Below, piece by piece: positions 31,801 through 38,859 of a stretch of 64,000 nucleotides of DNA. The DNA is from Kryptolebias marmoratus (taxonomy: Eukaryota; Chordata; Actinopteri; Cyprinodontiformes; Rivulidae). The stretch's first letter is position 1, and each line of letters begins with the position of its first letter. The notes beneath the pieces are model-generated. The model saw only the letters and a list, made by a program, of their open reading frames with translations. It had not been told where the DNA came from and searched no databases. The stretch is taken from NCBI RefSeq assembly GCF_001649575.2, contig NC_051450.1:18389912-18453911 (forward strand). The letters are read 5' to 3'. The position numbers and the translations under genes were made by a program.

Positions 31801-34649
31801 GTCAAAAGAATACGTAGCATTAGAAAAATAAAAGAAGAAAATACTGAAAACGTTAAAAACATCTCTAACAATGTTGGTTGGTGATGGAAAATATTCAGAT
31901 TCTTTTGATTTGGGATTCAATTTAAATAGGATTTTTGAATTCAGCTAAAACTTTGCAGGAAACCAGGGCTCAAATGGAAGAAATGTGACCTGTCTTTATG
32001 GAAATACTTATTCTGGCTGCAGTTATTTTTATTTTTTTTATAACAAGCTGTAACTGAATGCTCAGAAAGTAATCCAGGTCAGGACGGGTGGACCAGATTT
32101 CGCCGCTGTCCACAAGGAAACGCAGTTTCTTTTCAAAAACGATCTTTTTATTTGTTTCTAAAAACATCCTTGTAAACATGGCATTTTTCAGCGCCACAGA
32201 AACCACCCAAAAAGCTGTAGTAACTATGCCGGGCCTGTATGTGGCGCTAAAAACACACACAAAACTGCATATTTAGGAAAACCTAACAGAAGTCCAGTTG
32301 CACAAAAAGCCTTCCTGTGTGGACGATCCCAGGGACACCATGCTGCTTATTTTGGCATTGTTATGGAGAAAAAGATGGCCGCTCTAGAAAGGAGTAGTTC
32401 AGCTGTTTTAAAGTGGGGTTCTGTGGAAAGGTTCAGACCTTTCTTACCTGTGGCAGGTAGCCTTTTCTTTTAACAAACTTAATCCGATCGATGAGCTAAA
32501 AGGTCGTAGCTGTTCATGCAAACACTTGCATTGACTTTAGTTTCTGATTATATGGTTATTTGCAAGCACATATAGCAGCAGCAGCTAGCTGTAGCACATT
32601 TGGTATAGATTCTCATATTTCTGCCTGAATAACAGAGTTAATCAAAATAAATTACCAGCAGTGTGAAAGTGATGAAATAACTTCGTCACCAACGACGATT
32701 AAAACTTTTCAGGTTGCAGTTGTTTTAAGATGGGAGGAGTCCACTTTGGCCCCGCCCCCGTTCAGACTAGCCTTTAGCTAGTCAGCCCAGTCAGAAATGA
32801 ACCGTTTCTCTAAAGGAGCTGTCTGCGACAGGTAAGATGTTATTTGTTTGGAAACGTTTCCACAGAACCCCACTGCTTTAACTTCATAAAACTTTTTTTT
32901 TTATCCTTTTTTTAACATAATTAACAGTTATGGTGAAAGAAAAAGAAGTGTTGCTTTGAAGTCCGTAGCAACCAGAGTGCTGCTCCCCTCAGATCACTTT
33001 TATCTCCAGTTTATCTCGCTTCACTCTTTTGTGAGATGGCGGTGTTATTACTTGGTTTCATGGTACTTAATCTACACTTGGAGCTCGGTATAATTTTGAA
33101 AAGGTTTGGTTGTGGTTGCTAGAGAGCCATCCTTCGGTCTTCTCCTCTTTGGCCTTATTACAGGCCACCTGAAGAGATAACAGGCACGAGATATTGACTT
33201 CATGCGCTCATTGGGCTTTGCTATCGATCTCATGATCCTGTGTGGGTGCATGTTCCATCGACCCATCAGTCCAATTCTGTGTTCGCCCTTCCAGCCCTCG
33301 AGCTGATAGCATTACTGGCAGACACCACTGGATCTGTTAGCTTTGGAGTTAAGGCAGAAATGTTCTTAAGTGTTTATTAGAAACCGTGCAAAGCCACTGA
33401 ACGCCACGCTTCGCTTCGAAGTTGGCAGAAAAAAAAGTGTCAAATGTGACTAAAAACTGAATTCAAGAAGTTTCAGATCTCATAAACTCATATTGTTTTC
33501 ACAGCGGAACACAGTAAACATGAAAAGGTAATGCTTTCTCAAAGAAGTTGTTCCAGATCCATGTTTCCCCTCCTTTAACAACAATCTATAAACGTCTGTG
33601 ACCTGAGGACAGCAGCTGCTGGAGCTTTTAGACCAATATTGTCCCATTCTGGTTGTCTTCGCTGGATGGGAGCAGATGTTCTAAAACCTGTAGACACTTC
33701 CAGATGTGTGAGCTGACCATATTACAGACACTAATGCACCCCCATACCATCAGAGAGGCCGGCCTTTGACCTCAGCTCAGTTGTCCTCTTTGTCTCAGTC
33801 TGTCTTAAACAAGCTGTGTTCACATCTGGCTTCTCCTCTGCCTGATAGAGCTCATGTTGACCTTTGACCTCAGAGATTTCTCTACACTCTTGACATCTTT
33901 TGATGACGTCATGAACTGTAGATGATGGGATGTTCCCAGTTTTCCTTTTAGGACCATTATTCTAAATCTGTCCCAGTTTCTGCTCAGATTCAGTCCTCTG
34001 ACTGACCTGCTGCCAGTTAACCTGATTAGTTACGAAATGCTCCTCCAGATGTTTCTTCTTCTTCTTACTTTTTTGGAGAAGCAGCCTTCAGCTTCCATGG
34101 ACCACAAATCTGGAACAAACTTCCAGAAAACTGCAAAACGTCTGGAACACTGAGTTCCTTTAAATCGAGGCTAAAAACTCACCCGTTCAGAGTTGAACCA
34201 TAATAAATGGAAGACTGACCAACATATTTGATGTAGATTGATGGTTTTGTTGATGGCCGTCGACAAAATGTAACGTTTGTTACTTGTTTCTCAATTGGTG
34301 ACTGTATGTTATTTGTAGGACTTTATTTTTGTATTTTTATGATGTAAAGCACTTTGAAATGTTTTACAAACAAACTTGACTTGACTTTTACAGCCTTTTG
34401 TTGCCTCCGTCTCAACATCAGAGACGTGTTGCTGACATCAAATTCAAAATTACCCTCTTTTTTTTCCCCCTATCCTAAAAATCGAACACTTTTTTTTTCC
34501 TTTTCTTTCCAGATAAAGTCCCCAAATCGGGCGACGAAAAGGAAGCGTATCGGAAGCTGAAAGAGGCGATGGACAAAGCTTTGGCTGCCAGCAGCTACTC
34601 GGATGTTAACCTGGCCAAACTCTTCCAAGCTTTCTCCTCCCTGAAATAA
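1821..34649 (+). CDS. pola1: DNA polymerase alpha catalytic subunit, last 11 coding exons (5' part outside window)
   Basis: This is the catalytic subunit of the nuclear DNA polymerase alpha-primase complex, which extends RNA primers at origins and on Okazaki fragments. Exons are 1821-1853, 2880-2972, 3068-3273, 3641-3773, 3884-4015, 4094-4268, 5016-5197, 9319-9450, 16864-16980, 25511-25607 and 34513-34649 (TAA at 34647-34649). All junctions are AG/GT and the phases join without a break, giving 478 residues, about the C-terminal third of the roughly 1460-residue vertebrate protein. Window residues 18-23 are YGDTDS, family B motif C with its two catalytic aspartates. KKKKYA follows in the third exon. 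The C-terminus carries the paired-cysteine zinc modules (CPQC, RCCHADC, CEDQAC and CPAC) that bind the B subunit in this family. The first six introns shown are short, while the last four are 4-9 kb and packed with candidate regulatory DNA. Confidence 0.97.
2880..2972 (+). CDS. pola1: pola1 coding exon b (motif C, YGDTDS)
   Basis: Begins [19 protein letters not shown]. It carries the two metal-binding aspartates of the polymerase active site. The acceptor is gactcag and the donor gtttgg, a weaker site. Phase 0 at both ends. Confidence 0.95.
3068..3273 (+). CDS. pola1: pola1 coding exon c (KKKKYA motif)
   Basis: Begins [20 protein letters not shown] and contains [14 protein letters not shown] and [12 protein letters not shown]. 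It ends in phase 2 (aa) at gtatgt. The next exon supplies c to complete Asn. Reading on past the donor would hit a stop at 3283, so the splice is required. Confidence 0.96.
3641..3773 (+). CDS. pola1: pola1 coding exon d
   Basis: Encodes [20 protein letters not shown] and onward to the IHK end. The acceptor is ctcttccag and the donor gtggga. It enters one base into a codon and leaves in phase 0. Confidence 0.96.
3884..4015 (+). CDS. pola1: pola1 coding exon e
   Basis: Encodes [20 protein letters not shown], then [20 protein letters not shown]. This is nearly invariant in vertebrate Pol alpha. It is a 132-bp phase 0 exon with a CT-rich acceptor. Confidence 0.97.
4094..4268 (+). CDS. pola1: pola1 coding exon f
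   Basis: Begins [20 protein letters not shown] and ends [13 protein letters not shown] plus one base of Gly. The acceptor is tcttcag and the donor gtaagc. Confidence 0.97.
4335..4640. repeat. Degenerate dispersed repeat in pola1 intron
   Basis: It begins with GGATCCCAAACTTTTT, typical of fish short TIR elements, and towards the right has a CCACAGTGGGGTTCTGAC end. I judge it an old non-autonomous DNA element, with a family assignment I cannot make. Confidence 0.35.
5016..5197 (+). CDS. pola1: pola1 coding exon g (first zinc module, N-terminal half)
   Basis: Encodes the GLDPSHFR segment and [19 protein letters not shown], then the cysteine pair in TCPQC. The latter is the first half of the C-terminal CysA zinc module. 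The donor is gtgagt. Confidence 0.96.
6095..6340 (-). repeat. Palindrome-ended dispersed repeat (family B), copy 1
   Basis: It starts CCTAGCATTCCTATCACCTG and contains a reversed segment (CTCAGCTACTACCACATCAA) also seen, in the other orientation, at 49890, 50185 and 50475. It is one of at least eight copies in the window. Boundaries away from the left end are approximate. Confidence 0.6.
6369..6608. mobile_element. Short TIR element (MITE), 240 bp
   Basis: The left end reads CCAGTGGTGTCCAATCCTGG and the right end is its near-exact reverse complement, CCAGGATTGGAGACCCCTGG. Longer inner arms (GGCCACC) also match. Between the arms, GAATCAGGTGTGTTGGA at 6504-6520 mirrors TCCAACACACCTGATTTGAA at 6432-6451, so the whole element folds back on itself. 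There is no coding capacity. This is a widespread fish fold-back element whose superfamily I do not assign. It has a single N at 6552. Confidence 0.8.
7386..7625 (-). repeat. Palindrome-ended dispersed repeat (family B), copy 2
   Basis: It starts CCTAGCATTCCTCCTGCCTT and has the inner segment CTCAGCTACTTCCACGTTCA. It is the same family and orientation as the copy near 6095. The right boundary is uncertain. Confidence 0.5.
9319..9450 (+). CDS. pola1: pola1 coding exon h (first zinc module, C-terminal half)
   Basis: Begins [16 protein letters not shown] and ends [14 protein letters not shown]. It carries the second cysteine pair of CysA. The acceptor is ctcttcag and the donor gtgagt. It sits alone between introns of 4.1 and 7.4 kb. 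Confidence 0.95.
10190..10335. repeat. Partial copy of the 32412-32874 TIR element
   Basis: CAGACTAGCC, GACTGCTCAGA-like text, ACAGGTAAGATGTTA and CACAGAACCCCACT occur in the same order as in the right half of the element at 32412-32874. The left half is not recognisable here. Confidence 0.55.
10345..10813 (-). pseudogene. Mariner-type transposase remnant, frameshifted
   Basis: Read on the minus strand, one frame gives [14 protein letters not shown] and, after a shift, another gives [17 protein letters not shown] and [16 protein letters not shown]. These are the conserved C-terminal blocks of mariner transposases. The usual last catalytic Asp of the D,D34D triad in the APCDF block is Asn here. 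A frameshift and the lack of an N-terminal half show it is dead. At 10789-10813 it abuts a terminus of the palindrome-ended family. Confidence 0.8.
13260..13460. promoter_or_regulatory. Candidate conserved regulatory element in pola1 intron
   Basis: This is complex single-copy-looking sequence with TGTGGAACTCATTTGACGTC and, at 13370-13383, the near-palindrome TAATTATGCAATTA, which combines two homeodomain cores with an octamer-like ATGCAAT. There are no ORFs or simple repeats inside. The regulatory role is inferred from the locus (ARX enhancers lie in POLA1 introns) and not shown by alignment. Confidence 0.4.
14660..14945. repeat. Retroelement-like dispersed fragment
   Basis: It contains GGGTGATCCCAAGACGTTCT, TGGAAGACCTCTAAAGGGAG and AGACCTCCTAACCAGACGTA, then an AGAAGCAGCGGCTC segment. 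I recognise this text as a common GC-rich fish repeat, probably LINE-derived. No reading frame can be trusted and the family is not assigned. Confidence 0.5.
15899..15972 (+). other. Pre-miRNA-like hairpin (74 nt) in pola1 intron
   Basis: Left arm TCTTATGCTCTGTCATTA (15899-15916) pairs with right arm TAATGACAGGGCATAAGA (15955-15972). All 18 positions pair if RNA is made from the + strand, the single DNA mismatch becoming a U-G wobble. After a 3/5-nt internal loop, GGGCATTAA (15920-15928) pairs with TTAAAGCCC (15941-15949) with one mismatch, leaving a 12-nt loop. This has the size and shape of a pre-miRNA and lies in the sense strand of a pola1 intron. I do not recognise either arm as a known miRNA. 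Alternatively it is a DNA-level inverted pair of TCATTA/TAATGA homeodomain sites. Confidence 0.5.
16864..16980 (+). CDS. pola1: pola1 coding exon i (second zinc module, CysB)
   Basis: Begins [18 protein letters not shown] and contains [12 protein letters not shown]. The C-x4-C and C-x2-C pairs are those of the CysB module that docks the Pol alpha B subunit. The donor is gtaaca. The exon is isolated between introns of 7.4 and 8.5 kb. Confidence 0.96.
17580..17700. promoter_or_regulatory. Candidate conserved regulatory element
   Basis: This is complex sequence between long T- and C-rich tracts, with GGCCAATTTCTGCTGTCACT and GCCACTTAGGCGGCCATTGC. It is free of repeats and ORFs. The call rests on sequence character and locus only. 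Confidence 0.3.
18010..18430 (-). mobile_element. Tc1-like transposon remnant
   Basis: On the minus strand, GGCTATAAGTCCATCTCCAG resembles the N-terminal GYKSIS block and GACATAAAACTGGAGCTTTT resembles the DETKLELF block of Tc1 transposases. The two lie far closer together than in an intact element, so the middle is deleted. Several stops interrupt all frames. It ends near GTTGGTACCCTTCCATAATA, which is probably the terminal repeat. Confidence 0.7.
20180..20420. promoter_or_regulatory. Candidate conserved regulatory element
   Basis: It has ATTATGCTAATATTGGCTGT and TTTAATTGATGCTAATTACA, giving clustered TAAT cores in otherwise balanced, repeat-free sequence. It is inferred to be an enhancer because of the ARX locus. 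No alignment is available. Confidence 0.3.
21150..21740. promoter_or_regulatory. Ultraconserved-like element in pola1 intron
   Basis: It starts just after a CT-rich tract and runs about 590 bp with no simple repeat, no ORF and dense paired AT-rich motifs: TTAATTTTCACACAAATTAC, AGATAATTGAGTGCC, AATTGAAATTAATTTC, CAGGCAATTATGCC and CATTATGGTG. This texture, unlike the neutral intron around it, is typical of vertebrate ultraconserved elements. Several of the longest known ones lie in the 3' introns of human POLA1 and act as ARX enhancers. It is probably the fish counterpart of one of them. Which one cannot be decided without alignment. Confidence 0.55.
22540..23420. promoter_or_regulatory. Second ultraconserved-like block in pola1 intron
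   Basis: Three islands of complex sequence are separated by (TG)n tracts: 22545-22650 (CAGGCTGAAAATGCTGCAGA), 22725-22845 (CAATCAGCAGTATATTGTTT) and 22890-23420 (ACTGAAATTACAATTACGCA, AACTGCAATTAAACATGCAG). A 9-bp inverted repeat, AAGCGAGCG/CGCTCGCTT, lies at 23043-23066. There is no coding potential. Function is inferred from context. Confidence 0.45.
24030..24260 (+). repeat. Family B dispersed repeat, internal fragment
   Basis: CAAGATGGCTGCCACCGCCA, CAGTTTTACAGATATTCACC and GTGATGATAGCTGGGACTGA occur in the order seen in the fuller copies at 49735-50607. No terminus is recognised. Confidence 0.55.
25511..25607 (+). CDS. pola1: pola1 coding exon j
   Basis: Begins [20 protein letters not shown] and ends in PSEER plus one base. 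The acceptor is cttcctgcag and the donor gtaaga. Phase 0 in, phase 1 out. Confidence 0.95.
26160..26440. promoter_or_regulatory. Candidate conserved regulatory element
   Basis: It has GGCTGTGTTGATTGAAAACA, GAGTAATGGGCGCGCTGACG, TTGATGTCACTTGATTAGAA and AGTGATTTATTTATTTGATT. It is complex and ORF-free, and is bounded by a CT-rich stretch on the left and an ATTT/ATGT-rich stretch on the right. The regulatory role is inferred. Confidence 0.4.
28680..28900. promoter_or_regulatory. Candidate regulatory element with perfect inverted TAAT sites
   Basis: GCAGTAATA (28776-28784) and TATTACTGC (28790-28798) are perfect 9-bp inverted repeats around CCCCA. The flanks (CGGTCCTGGGG, CATTACACGCCCAGGGGCC) are complex. 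Two opposed TAAT cores 5-8 bp apart suit a paired-class homeodomain dimer, an inference only. Confidence 0.4.
29220..29480. promoter_or_regulatory. CpG-rich patch in last pola1 intron
   Basis: CpG dinucleotides are dense (CAGCGGCGCGCTC, CACGCGCTCCGGGCCGGACC, ACGAACGAGCGGCACG) compared with the surrounding AT-rich intron. It could be an unannotated promoter or a CpG-rich enhancer. No transcript start, TATA box or ORF supports the former. Confidence 0.3.
30300..30560. promoter_or_regulatory. Candidate conserved regulatory element
   Basis: It contains AATCAATTATTCATTCTGTG, CAATTACACTCACAC, TAGTGATTAAATTAACTGCT, AATAGAATATTCATGGAGGC and CACTTAATTACAGGC. The many homeodomain-type AT cores in balanced sequence with no repeats are the same texture as the 21150-21740 block. 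Confidence 0.45.
31300..31440. promoter_or_regulatory. Candidate regulatory element, weak
   Basis: GGGCTGCTATTTATCCAGCA and GCCACTAATGCAGCCGACAG precede an acceptor-like purine-rich stretch. It is complex sequence without ORF or repeat. The evidence is weak. Confidence 0.25.
32412..32874. mobile_element. Short TIR element, 463 bp
   Basis: Left end AGTGGGGTTCTGTGGAAA (32412-32429) and right end TTTCCACAGAACCCCACT (32857-32874) are perfect 18-bp inverted repeats, and the arms continue imperfectly (ACCTGTGGCAGG against CGACAGGTAAG). It has no coding capacity. A partial relative lies at 10190-10335. Confidence 0.8.
33520..34470 (-). mobile_element. Non-autonomous Tc1/mariner-like element (family A), copy 1, split by a LINE
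   Basis: The run of text from AAGAAGTTGTTCCAGATCCA through CACCCCCATACCATCAGAGA to AATGCTCCTCCAGATG closely matches 46960-47480. Its remaining end (GTTGCTGACATCAAATTCAA) resumes at about 34386 after an inserted LINE fragment at 34072-34385. No complete transposase frame is present. Confidence 0.75.
34072..34385 (+). mobile_element. LINE 3'-end fragment nested in family A element
   Basis: The + strand reads [18 protein letters not shown] then [12 protein letters not shown], the characteristic C-terminal end of the reverse-transcriptase protein of L2/CR1-type fish LINEs. A stop and a short 3' UTR follow, ending in (ACTTG)n at 34374-34385. This is a 5'-truncated insertion of about 310 bp. Confidence 0.75.
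34513..34649 (+). CDS. pola1: pola1 terminal coding exon
   Basis: Completes Asn and encodes [20 protein letters not shown], then DVNLAKLF and a short end in SSLK followed by TAA. The C-terminal tail matches the vertebrate YSEVNLSKLF region. Compared with mammals only about three residues are missing around the exon j junction, so no exon seems to be lost. Confidence 0.95.
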
Positions 34650-35091
34650 AAAGCAACCGGCAGCTCGGGCGTTCGATACCGGATTCAGTCACGTCTGCCT
34701 TTGGTTTGCAAATAACGCCGTGATTGCTGATGGAAGCTCTGACCTGATGGACATTTTGTGTTCCTTAAAACACCAATCAGACGTTCCCCCGGTCCTTTCT
34801 CCTCACACACACTCACACACACTCATACACTCATACACTCATAGCTTGATCCCATCACCCTGACTCTGGATGGTAAAGGCCAGCGGCAGCCTTACCTAAA
34901 TGATGCTCTATTGTATGTGCAGAGGCGAGCTGAGCCCAGATGTGTGTGTGTGTGTGTAAAAATGACTTGTCCTCAGAGCAGCTGGTACACTCCAGAGGCA
35001 GCTAATTAGCCAATGATAGTGACCCCAGCCTCGACAAGACCACTGGAAGCCCGCGGCGATCGGACACTTGTTCTGATTACCGCCATTCATC

Positions 35092-35138
<47 letters not shown>

Positions 35139-35402
35139 AGATCAGAGGAGCGAAGAGGATGCAGGGAGTGGCGGGGTGAGGAAGGCCACACGCGCGGCTC
35201 CTCCCTTTTGTCCTGGTATCGAACGTCTGATCTGCTTCTCCTCCACTGCCTCCGTTTTAACTACCTGCGCCGGAGCAGATGTTTTAAAGCGTGTCCCGTT
35301 TTCTAAACGCTGCTGTTCATAATCAGAATATTTTGTGTTGATGTTTTGATACTGATTCAACTTTTAGATACCTGAAACTTCAATAAAAACTTAAATGGTT
35401 AT
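34650..35402 (+). other. pola1: pola1 3' UTR with polyadenylation signal
   Basis: It follows the TAA at 34647-34649. A canonical AATAAA lies at 35382-35387, with T/GT-rich sequence downstream. A 44-bp (GT)22 tract at 35094-35137 lies within it. The cleavage point is estimated. Confidence 0.65.
35094..35137. repeat. (GT)22 microsatellite in pola1 3' UTR
   Basis: This is an uninterrupted GT tract of 44 bp. If the 3' UTR call is right, it is transcribed as (GU)n in pola1 mRNA. Confidence 0.95.
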
Positions 35403-35681
35403 AAAAAAAGACAGTTTTTCATTGGGATACTTGATAAATACACAATATATACCTAAAATCTAAAAGGAAAAATATTAAATATACATTTCTGCTCATTATT
35501 AGTTGTATTGTTTTTAGTTTGAAGTTAGATTTTCTGAGTTTTAAAATATTTCATGCCATAAAAGTAGAAAAAAAAAAGTTCATTTAATTCAAATTCAAAC
35601 CAGCTTTAAGAGTTTGTTTCATGAATGAACTTTTATAAAGGGAAAACATCAGTTAATAGACTTTAACATGACTGAGGAAGA

Positions 35682-36111
35682 TTAAAGGGATAGTTCAGAT
35701 TTGTTTTGTGTGGAGCGGAGACAGTTCTTTCGAGCGGCCAGTGTCTTACCTGCAACAGATGGAGCAATTTGGAGATTCAGGAAGAATTCATGGGAAACTA
35801 CTGAAATAAAAGGCCTGAATAAGAACTGGTTTATATCTGTGAACGTGTGTGTTCACATAAATTTGTCCTTTTTAGCGCAGCTGCTTGACGACTTGATTTA
35901 TTTCCAAACAGGGATTCTTCTGCTGCATGTAAGATACTGGCTGCTCAAAGTCTGTGTCCCGTTTTTTTTGTTGTGTTTCTTTTATTAGTGCAGTTTCTTG
36001 CATATAAAAACTTTTGGGTCCAGATATATTTTATTGCTTATTTGAAAACTTTGAACCCAAACTTCTGTGTTGAAATCTGATGACGTCAAAACAGCTGAAC
36101 TGTCCCTTTAA
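35682..36111. mobile_element. Short TIR element, 430 bp
   Basis: Left end TTAAAGGGATAGTTCAG (35682-35698) and right end CTGAACTGTCCCTTTAA (36095-36111) are inverted repeats with one mismatch in 17. There is no coding capacity. It lies just beyond the pola1 3' end. A related terminus (CTATCCCTTTAAGGAC) is at about 58298. Confidence 0.8.
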
Positions 36112-36189
36112 GCATTAAAACAAACGTAACGCAACTCCTCCTCTCCACAGCGACAAACCAAGCTGAACTTCAGCTGAAGTTGGGTTTTT

Positions 36190-36410
36190 CTGCTCTGAGT
36201 GTTCAGGACGACCATCAGCTACGACCACATCAACTTTTACTTTAACATCTGTAAACCCGACTTAAGAGGCGCTTATGTTGCCGCCATCTTTAACGCGATC
36301 GACTCCAAAACTAAATCAGCTGTAGACGTGCGCCTAATGATGGCCGTCAGAGGCGTTCGTCAAAATCCGTCCAGCGGGTCATGAGATATTTCGCTAACAG
36401 ACAGTGAACG
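36190..36410. repeat. Family B dispersed repeat, fragment
   Basis: It has ACCATCAGCTACGACCACAT, TTGCCGCCATCTTTAACGCG and GTCATGAGATATTTCGCTAA, which are reversed relatives of the segments in the 49735-50607 copies. Confidence 0.5.
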
Positions 36411-36999
36411 GAACCAATTAAAGCTCGTGTTTTGGCTCGCTTACATTGCAGCTAAATGGCGTTAAAGCTGAACGCTTAATGCGACCGCCCCCCCCCCGGC
36501 TGACAGGCCTAATAAAAACAAATACTTCAGAAATAAACGACCTCTGATGTTTGACAACCACGCGGCGTCTATATATAGAATTAAGGCGCCGCGCTTCTGA
36601 ATGTTTCCCGGCTTTAATCTGCTGAAGTTCAGCATGAAGCCCACTTCTTTTTCCTCCCAAGAATTCTCCATTGTGTTAATAGTCTATGGTTTTTCTTTTT
36701 TCTTTAAAAAAAAAAAAACCTCCATCCTGCCGCGTGCATTTCCATAAACACTGCACCTCACAAATCACTTCAAACCTGTGTGACTTGCAAACCTTAAGTG
36801 GGCTGAACACTTAAACCGTGATTCACTGTGATAGAACACGCTGTGTGCGAGAAAGTGTCTCCGTGCATTTAACATCCTACTGCTCATAACTTTACATATT
36901 TATTAAATCATATCAGCTCCACTTCTTCTCCCACAGTTGCTTTTTTTTCTTCTTTCCTCTCTCCCCCTCCTCTCTTTCCTGGATTTAATCAACTTCAGT

Positions 37000-37400
37000 G
37001 CTGAATATACGTCCCCACGATCACACCGCTGTTTTGTCCTCCCAGTTTGGACTAAACCCAGTCAAATTACGTCCCTGCATTAATTCAACCCTGCTAAGCT
37101 AATAAGGTCGAACAAGTCTCTTTGTAATTGTGCCGTTAAGCTTTATTGCTTGTCGTTTTGACCAGCGATGGACAAGGCAGGCTTTGATGAGGGAATTAGT
37201 CGCCCATTCTGTCGCTGTTATTCATAGCGCCGCGGCACATACAAGCACCGGAGAGGGTGTCAAAAGGAGAGCCGGTCCTATTGCAAAGTGTCTCTCTTGT
37301 TGGAGCTGAAAGGGCGGTTATGAGACGATAAACCGCTTAATACACTGAGCTAATTGGATGAGAGCAAGAGAGACGAGGAATTAAGGGGCGCGCCGAGAGG
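37000..37400. promoter_or_regulatory. Candidate conserved element between pola1 and arx
   Basis: It contains CATTAATTCAACCCTGCTAA, CTTTGTAATTGTGCCGTTAA, GGAATTAGTCGCCCATTCTG and CTGAGCTAATTGGATGAGAG. It is complex sequence downstream of the 3' ends of both genes, free of repeats and with no credible ORF. It is inferred to be an arx enhancer. Confidence 0.45.
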
Positions 37401-37599
37401 GGGGGAGCGTGGAGCCCCGGCCCTGCTTTTCAGATCCTTTCATCGTGGGCCTGTTCTCCGCCTATAGTGGGAGGGGGGAGGGAGAGGGGGGGCTGTTCAT
37501 CAAAGCGCCTTTTAGAGCTTCTCTCCTCTCCCGGGGACTGAGTGAGGACTTATCCGGTGGAGGCTGTGGAGTGATTTGGCCTATTCTCTGAGGTAGGGA

Positions 37600-38110
37600 C
37601 GTGGTGGGAGAAAGAGGCCCGGGAGAATCCAAATCACGGCCAAATCAAGTCCAATGGGGGAAAAGGCGGTGATGAAAATGGGCAGACAAGTCAGTGGGTG
37701 GAAATCTGTCAGCCGGACACCTGGATTTACCTGCGAGGAGTACACGCCACTATTCAGGCCCGGCGCCTCGACACAATCCAGCAAATCGTGCACTTTTCTT
37801 TCCCCCTCCCTCCTCTTCCTGCAAGAAAACAGCTCTTTATATGCATCAACATTCATTACCCTGATCACTCATGCAATAAGGAGCCGCGACACGGGAGCGA
37901 CAGAGCGCGCATCCAACAAGTGTGACTTTATAAATCCACCGCGTTTCAATTTTCTCGCCTTTTTGCGCCGCAAAGAAAGTTTGAGCCCCGCTCCCAGCAG
38001 GTCGCCTGCCTCCTGGCATTCCCCGCGCCCCACCCCAGATATTAGGGACAAATTGGTTTGCCATTCATTAGTTATATTCACAATAAGATTAAATCCTCCC
38101 CGGACAATCT
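37600..38110. promoter_or_regulatory. Candidate conserved element between pola1 and arx
   Basis: It has CCAAATCACGGCCAAATCAA, TATATGCATCAACATTCATT, CTCATGCAATAAGGAGCC and GCCATTCATTAGTTATATTC. A 197-codon + strand frame crosses it but has no domain, no homology I recognise and low-complexity Lys/Ser runs, so I treat it as chance. Confidence 0.4.
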
Positions 38111-38339
38111 CATCAAAAAAAAAAAAAAAACCACACGCTCCGCTGAGCAAAAGGAAAAGCAGCTCTCGCAGATCATTCAGAAGAAAATTGTTTTCTTTAT
38201 TATTATTATTATTTTCAGCCAAAACTCGTGCTTCTTCTGGAGTTTAAAATAAAGTGATTAACAGGTGTGGGAGCTGCAGACAGAGCGCTGAAGGAATTAA
38301 AGCAGGGTTTTCACAGATGCAGACAATATAATAAAAAGG

Positions 38340-38770
38340 GACTACATTAATCCGCGGAGTAATTTCACGCGTTTTGCCCGGGCACCAAAGATGGGTCAAA
38401 CGGAGGAGAATAACCATTGATTGCTGTAATAGTCCTGCACCAGAGTGTGTGTGTGTGAGGATTAACTCTTAAGGTTGTGTGTGTGAAAGGCGTTTGATGA
38501 AGTGGTTTGTTACTTCATTAATGACAAAGGGGGCTCTCTTCCATCGACATGGCATTACAGATGTTAAGACCAATTTAGCGCCTTTAAAGGGGTTTTTAGG
38601 CAAGTTTTGTGACGGCCGCCCCCATGAGATAAAGATAAAGTGGGCGCTCTAATTGAAAACCCCTCGCCTTTGTCAGGCGTTCCACATGCAGGGGATTAAA
38701 CTCATGAATATATGGTTAGTATTTTGTCAACTGAGCTGAGGAGGATGGACGCACGCAGCGCTATGGGTTT
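38340..38770. promoter_or_regulatory. Candidate conserved element 3' of arx
   Basis: It has ATAACCATTGATTGCTGTAA, GTTACTTCATTAATGACAAA, AGACCAATTTAGCGCC, GGCGCTCTAATTGAAAACCC and CTCATGAATATATGGTTAGT. It is dense in homeodomain-type cores and has no ORF or repeat. Confidence 0.45.
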
Positions 38771-38859
38771 AAAACAGATGCACAGAATTCCCCCCCCCCC
38801 TAAGAAATAAATCAAATAAAATAAAAAAAAGGAGCAAACAGAAAGCACATCTTTTTCTT

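Larger units (their letters stand above)
25608..34512 (+). other. pola1: Last intron of pola1 (8.9 kb)
   Basis: There is no coding exon. It contains candidate regulatory stretches at 26160-26440, 28680-28900, 30300-30560 and 31300-31440, a CpG-rich patch at 29220-29480, a TIR element at 32412-32874 and nested mobile elements at 33520-34470. (CA)n tracts lie near 25615, 25890 and 29752. The final 40 nt are a strong T/C tract leading to the acceptor. Confidence 0.6.

Noticed and set aside
37654..38247. 197-codon + strand open frame in the pola1-arx spacer
   Set aside because: No homology recognised, ends in Lys/Ser/Arg runs from A-rich DNA, no splice or promoter support, and it overlaps a candidate noncoding element.
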